NCBI GenBank assembly: GCA_037951105.1
Contig: JBAMJV010004292.1
Location: 81,343 to 145,342 of the forward strand
Reading direction: 5' to 3'
DNA length: 64,000 nt
From: Echinarachnius parma
Taxonomy: Eukaryota > Echinodermata > Echinoidea > Clypeasteroida > Echinarachniidae
Under the pieces are notes generated by a model. The model searched no databases, was not told where the DNA came from, and saw only the letters and a program-made list of their open reading frames with translations. How positions within the stretch are numbered: position 1 is the first letter of the stretch; each line of letters begins with the position of its first letter. Below, in pieces: positions 57,983-64,000 of this stretch. The translations under genes were made by a program, and so were the position numbers.

Positions 57983-58367
57983 TTAAAGGGACCTAGTAAC
58001 ATTGTCCAAATCCTCAAAATAAAATTTTTATTCTAGCGGTTCCCTCATACCTTGTTGTATTCGTATTAACAATAAAATCATGGGACAGGTTTCGGTTTTT
58101 CAAATTTCCCTTTCGTTATAAAGATATGTACGATCGAAGTATTCAGATAAGAAAAACTCAGGGGGAGTTTTGAAACCGTGTACAAAGCGAGTGCAGTGAG
58201 TTAGTGAATATCACTTTGCATTTTCGCTCATTACTTGGCCATGCAATGTCCACTTGACTTGAAATGTTCACAAAATACCCTGTGGACATATGAGAAAACA
58301 ATAATATACATTGCATGAACCATTCATCACTTTTTGCACATTTCAACAAAGTTACTAGATCCCTTCA
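57983..58367. mobile_element. TTAA-flanked MITE (family F3)
   Basis: Left end TTAAAGGGACCTAGTAAC, right end GTTACTAGATCCCTTCAA. The right TTAA has mutated to TTCA. Non-coding. Confidence 0.75.
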
Positions 58368-58659
58368 ATAATGGTATTTTATTCAACAAACATAATGTCA
58401 CATTTGCAGTTACAAGCTAAATTGCAGTGTCATGTACAATAAAATGGAATGATATTTACAAACATCAAGATACCTAAGATGAAATAACGAGGTTTAAATA
58501 ATTTTTGTTAATATATATACAGGACACTTATTTAAGACAAAATATTTCATATTTATTTACGATAACATAGATGATATTGTATATCAAATTAAAGATACAA
58601 TTACCCCCTTCAATATTGGCATACAATTTAAAGATGAAATCACTCATGTATGACCTGTT

Positions 58660-59335
58660 ACAGTCAATTAACCACAGCAAGGTCCGTTTTTCAAAAATAG
58701 CAAAATTGGAACATTCCCACTACCATATTTATGTTGATAAGCATATCGAAAACGCTATATTCATGACGTTGCATAATTTTTCATTACAAATGTGATCTTT
58801 TTTATTTTTATATCAATAAAAAAGTATAAATGAAGACAATTGTTAACGTTATAGGTTTTATTTTGATCCAAATGTAACGAAATGGGGAATTCCATGACAA
58901 AGGTTTATTTGTCGAAACCACAGTTTGTGCCCTTATTTCAGCATGAAACTTGGTATAAATTCTTCTGAAGAATTCTACCGTAGTCCAAAGATCTTAAAAA
59001 CCTGATGTCACCCTTGGTCAACCAGTTGAACAGTCTCTAACATGTCATTTCTCTAGGTAACTATGGTTAAAATTGCAGTGGGCACATGAAACAGACAAGC
59101 TTTATGCCTCAAAGATAGACCAGTATGTTGATGTTCTCATAACCTGGCCCCGTTATATTGGAAAATGTGTATTTGCAGAGTATGTTCATACCAATAACAA
59201 GGTAATGTCATAATTTACTTGCCCCGCAGTTTGTTTTAAGCGAAACGCTTACTATCATTTCAGTCGAATGGTATGGTCCTCCATTGTTTTTGCTATTTTT
59301 AAAAACAGACCTTGCTATTGTTAATTGACCATGGC
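58660..59335. mobile_element. Degenerate foldback
   Basis: AGTCAATTAACCACAGCAAG with GTCCGTTTTTCAAAAATAGC near 58661-58705, inverted as GCTATTTTTAAAAACAGACC and TTGCTATTGTTAATTGACC near 59292-59332. Termini not resolved. Confidence 0.55.
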
Positions 59336-59539
59336 AGTTTATGCATAAACAAATACACCTAATATTTATTCCCTACTTGTAGAGGACTAAATATCCTTGA
59401 ATTTGATATATGATAATGTACACTTTATCGTACATGAATCTGAAATATTTCAACTTAAACAAGTATCCTGTTTCCTTTTTTTGCGGAGTATACATACAAT
59501 AATTAGAGAAAGTGATACATGTACTAATAACACATGAAT

Positions 59540-60090
59540 ACGGTTAACCGTCGGGTAACCGACCAGGGGTAACCGACCGTTCCCGCGGTTACCGTTTTAA
59601 TTTTTTCGGTTTTCGGCAACCCAAATGTTTTGTTTTTGTTTTTTTGTTGTTGGCACTCTACAGTTTCAGTTTAGTATAGGTTTTATGTATATTGTTAATA
59701 TGTTTAACATATATGTTTAATATATACCTATTTCAAGAGGTCACCGATTAAAAAAAAAAATTTTTTTTAATATTTAAATATATATAATTAAATATATATT
59801 TAGTTTTGTATTTAGTATATTAGGGCTCCACATTAACTTTTTGCTATTTCTGACCATTACTATAGAGTGCACACACGTTTCAAATTTAGACAACATTCGG
59901 AGTGACTGTTAACGTTGTCTTGCTTTTAAACAGGAACAACCAAAAAAATCAATAACAACAACAACAGCAACAAAAAAAAAAACAATAAACAACACACACA
60001 CTCAAACAAATTTTGTTTACAATTTCCCGGTTAAGCGAACCGTTTTTCCATGACGGTTACCCGGTTTCCCAAATAACCGAGATACTACAG
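59540..60090. repeat. Region with GGTAACCG-rich ends
   Basis: CGGTTAACCGTCGGGTAACC at the left and GACGGTTACCCGGTTTCCC at the right suggest a decayed inverted-repeat element. The centre is AT-rich. Confidence 0.4.
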
Positions 60091-60469
60091 CTGTGAATAC
60101 TAATTAACATTGGTATTAAAATTATGTTGTTATTGTTTTACAAAGTTATATGTATTAGTAATAAAAGAGCTTGCAAGTAGTTGACCTCAGATGACCTCTG
60201 ACCTGGGCTAGTGATCTTTGACTGTACAACAACATGGAGTAAATCCTAATGCATTTTTGACAAAGTTTGATTCCAAATGGATGAAGGGTTATAAAGTTAT
60301 TAGCAAAGGAGCTTGCAAGTAAACTATAACAAACATTTTGGACGGACAGACAGATGAGCGGGTTAGTGGAGCGGATAGGCGTAACAATCGTGCAAATAGT
60401 CATACAAGCAAGCAAATTGGCATGTACATTACCTGTTGTCCACTTTTTCAGAAAAAAAATCTGGCCACG

Positions 60470-62050
60470 CAAAATACCAACATGGCGGCCATTTTCCAAG
60501 ATGGCCGCCAAAAAGCTACTTTTTGTCATAAACAGAGAAATAATCAGTAGATTTCAGGGATCTTGGAGTCGATTCCAATTATATATGGTATGCAGAAACC
60601 CCATGGGCTACATGTAGCAACTACCCAGAGGTGTATCTACTGTTAAAATCCAATATGACGGCCATTTTCCAAGATGGCCGCCAAAAAAGCTACTTTTTGT
60701 CATAAACAGAGAAATAATCAGTAGATTTCAATGATCTTGGAGTCGATTCCAATTATATATGGTATGCCGAAACCACATGTGCTACATGTAGTTACTATAT
60801 AGTGGCGTATATACTGTTAAAATACAATATGGCGGCCATTTTCCAAGATGGCCGCCAAAAAAGCTACTTTTTGTCATAAACAGAGAAATAATCAGTAGAT
60901 TTCAATGATCTTGGAGTCGATTCCAATTATATATTGTATGCCGAAACCACATGTGCTACATGTAGTTACTATCTAGTGGCGTATCTACTGTTAACATACA
61001 ATATGGCGGCCATTTTCCAAGATGGCCTCCAAAAAGCTACTTTTGGTCATAAAAAGAGAAATAATCAGTAGATTTCAAGGATTTTGGAGTCGATTCCAAT
61101 TATATATTGTATGCAGAAACCCCATGTGCTACATGTAGTTACTATCTAGTGGCCTATCTACTGTTAAAATACAATATGGCGGCCATTTTCCAAGATGGCC
61201 GCCAAAAAAGCTACTTTTTGTCATAAACAGAGAAATAATCAGTAGATTTCAATGATCTTGGAGTCGATTCCAATTATATATGGTATGCCGAAACCACATG
61301 TGCTACATGTAGTTACTATCTAGTGGCGTATCTACTGTTAAAATACAATATGGCGGCCATTTTCCAAGATGGCCGCCAAAAAAGCTACTTTTTGTCATAA
61401 ACAGAGAAATAATCAGTAGATTTCAATGATTTTGGAGTCGATTCCAATTATATATTGTATGCAGAAACCCCATGTGCTACATGTAGTTACTATCTAGTGG
61501 CCTATCTACTGTTAAAATACAATATGGTGGCCATTTTCCAAGATGGCCTCCAAAAAGCTACTTTTTGTCATAAAAAGAGAAATAATCAGTCGATTCCAAT
61601 TATATATTGTATGCAGAAACCCCATGTGCTACATGTAGTTACTATCTAGTGGCGTATCTACTGTTAAAATCCAATATGGTTGCGGTTTTCCGAGGTGGCC
61701 GATAAAAATCTACTTTTTGTCATGAGAAGAGAAATAATTAGTTGATTTCATTGATCCTGGAGTCGATATATGCAGAAACCTAATGTTCTCTATTTAGTCC
61801 CTATCCAATGGCGTAGCTACAGTTGAAATCCAATATGGCGGCCATTTCCCTTGATGATTGCTGAAAAGGCTACTTTTTGGCATAAAAAGAAAAATAATTA
61901 GTATTTTAGTATGATCTTGGAGTCGATTCCAAATATATATATGGTATGCAGAAACCAAATGTGCTACAATAAGGCAATATCCAGTGGGTTAGCTTCTGTG
62001 AAAATCCAACATGGCGGCCATTTTCCAAGATTGCTGCCAAAAAGCTACAA
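60470..62050. repeat. Tandem array, ~174-bp unit, ~9 copies
   Basis: Each unit has GGCGGCCATTTTCCAAGATG + GCCGCC, AAAGCTACTTTTTGTCATAA, GGAGTCGATTCCAATTATAT and CACATGTGCTACATGTAGTT. The last two units are diverged. It is preceded by a TGACCTCTGACCTG segment and a GGACGGACAGACAGATG microsatellite, as in the pearl-like elements. Confidence 0.9.
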
Positions 62051-62115
62051 TTTTGCATACAAATCGGTTGAGGTGGTACATTTTAATGCATTTTGGAGTG
62101 GATTAAAAATTTACA

Positions 62116-62848
62116 TTAAAGGTATGGTGACAAGAAAACTGCCTCAAAATTGGGTTTTACTGTATCTAAGGTAGATTTTCATGAAGATTACTAATACAAA
62201 CATATTTTCCTCATGGGAAAACCCAGTAAAATAAAAAAATCAACTTGTAAATTCACTTTCGGAACCCCCGTAAAAAAAACTGAGTCCCGGGCGAACAAAA
62301 AATGACGTCATCTTTGTGACGTCACCTGCAGGCAATCGCAGTTTAGCTCGGTCATATACGTACACACTGAGTGCAATACTCACGTTGACACAGAGATATT
62401 ATTTCCATTTGTTTCAATATTTGCAAACATTTGTTCAGGTTTATATCATGGACGATATACACTCAGATGTGTAGCTGCATCCTGCTACAATTCATTTCTT
62501 AGCAATTCTTAAGCATTTTCAGTAAAACCTCAATTTACAAGCAAAAACGAGTTTGTTTTACAAGCAAGTCATAGGCTCTGCATGTAAACAATGCACATTC
62601 CTCCGCGTTGCGGTCTGCATGTGATGTCATGAATCGGGTGACACGCGCGCACATTCCCGCTCTGCTATAAATGACTTTTTTTAGGAGCATGGAACGCCGA
62701 TGCGTAATAAAGCAAAAAAGTTGCATGAAATTTACCCTTTTTTCCCAACTTAAGGATTTCTTTGAAAAAAAGAGTGTGGTATATCAATAAAGGCACATAT
62801 TTAAAGCTATAAACCTGAATCAAAGCCGGGATTACACCCCTCCTTTAA
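62116..62848. mobile_element. TTAA-flanked element (family F4), copy 2
   Basis: TTAAAGGTATGGTGACAAGA at the left and ATTACACCCCTCCTTTAA at the right. Same family as 31909-33138 in reverse orientation, about 500 bp shorter. Confidence 0.88.
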
Positions 62849-64000
62849 CACCAAGAAACAATTTCATGCTACACACTACTTTCTACATCGGTTCTAGGCT
62901 AGTTTTCAAATTACGGCAATGTCAGCGCCGATGGCATCTATTTTTCGTGTACGAGGCAGCTTCAGGAGGAAGTTATAACCAAATGACTAACGACCATGAG
63001 CAAACATTGCAAGCTCACATTAGTAGAATAATCTACAAGCGAACAACAGTGCATTGTGATTATTATGAGCCACCTAATCCAGTAAGAATCTGAAGGCCTT
63101 CTTTTGCTAGAAATTGAACTAATCTAGGTGCGCGAATGTTGCTAACGGCTAGACTTCTTTATAAAGGTATGGAAGTGGCTGGAAATGAAGCGAGTGCACT
63201 TATTAAAGTGCATTCGATGGAATACAATTTTATAGCACCATAACCAGAAATATCGAGCGATTATTACAACGCACACATCCCGGAATCCTTCAGCTAATAG
63301 AATCAACCGACCCTGTAGACCCTGCAGCACTCGGTGACTGTATACAAGTCCAAATTACAATATTCATATGCCACGGATGAAGTCTTTGAAGCATAAGACT
63401 GGTGCCATGTATATCATTTTTTGTATACATATTTCATTCAGAGCATTAAGTGTAAGAGTAAAATTAGTGGAGGGGGGGGGGGGGGGGGTCCGGGGAGGTG
63501 ACTGGTAAAGAGAACTGACAGATCTGATACTAATAGCACGTTAATATTAGCAGTAACGCACTATTGTTAAAAGCTTGTATGTAGGACATGTGGTTGTCCT
63601 GATGGAGGTCTAAACAGCTCACTGCAGCATTCTAATTGTATGCTCATTCTAGAATATTGTGTGAATTGATCCTTTACCTGCACTTAGGCGAAAACAAGTG
63701 TTAGTTGCAGTACCTGCAGGTGGTAAGTGCTCCAAATGATATATTATGGAGACATAAACTGAAATGCAGAGTCCTGATGTATATCAGTTCCGTGCTTGAA
63801 ACAAGGGGGCGGTTGACTTTCGTTCCAGAATAGTTCCTGGAGGTTAAAACGGAGTGAGATCTGTCAATCTCTTTGATGATAAATGTTTGGTTTACTGCTT
63901 GAATATTTCTGATATGTTGACAAAACAAACCTTTACTTTCAATCTCTATTCCATCCTGGAAAATACTCAATAACAGATTTAGTTGGTTTGGTCACATTGT
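62849..64000. other. Intron or flank without recognisable content
   Basis: Apart from a G run at 63472-63488, I see no repeat, ORF with known features, or cysteine-rich exon. Confidence 0.4.

Overview
This is a gene-poor, repeat-dense animal genome window. Splice-delimited exons, tRNA-derived SINE heads, CR1/L2-like retrotransposon remnants, and MITE-like and Helentron-like repeats all point to a eukaryote. The repeat types (HINE/pearl-like elements with ACGG/ACGT microsatellites, many TTAA-flanked MITEs) and the CCP-EGF-SEA gene suggest a marine invertebrate deuterostome. An echinoderm is my best guess; a hemichordate or amphioxus cannot be excluded. Nothing looks prokaryotic.

One protein-coding gene crosses almost the whole window on the minus strand. 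I find 19 internal exons between 57749 and 760. Each is a module bounded by AG/GT splice sites. All introns are phase 1 except the last, which is phase 0. The joined frame (3038 nt, about 1012 codons) has no stop codon. In transcript order it encodes twelve CCP/sushi modules of a six-cysteine, selectin-like type (57.7 to 20.1 kb), four EGF modules including one calcium-binding type (19.2 to 14.8 kb), two atypical six-cysteine EGF-like modules (10.1 and 2.7 kb), and the start of a SEA domain (0.87 to 0.76 kb). The 5' end lies beyond base 64000. The rest of the SEA domain and the C-terminus lie beyond base 1. A large secreted or type I membrane adhesion or complement-like protein is the likely product.

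The middle of the gene grew by tandem duplication of an exon pair (called A and B here). Copies lie at 25.0/23.5, 34.2/31.6 and 41.2/39.1 kb, and a broken A exon remains at 35.5 kb. Copies 2 and 3 are close enough that introns still align. The two units therefore serve as filled and empty sites for several transposons.

The introns are nested mobile elements. The clearest groups are: (1) a TTAA-flanked family with CCCTAA/TTAGGG ends and long G-run/C-run hairpins near both ends, in seven copies plus a fragment; (2) at least eight further TTAA-flanked MITE or foldback families; (3) pearl/HINE-like elements with tandem TGACCTTTGACC-bearing units and a GTAC/GGAC tail; (4) a 2.7 kb near-perfect palindrome that carries a decayed Crypton-like recombinase fragment on each arm; (5) a 4.5 kb inverted-repeat element filled with satellite-like units; (6) several minisatellites (33, 69, 69, 25, about 50 and about 174 bp). 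Remaining intron stretches are AT-rich with no recognisable content.
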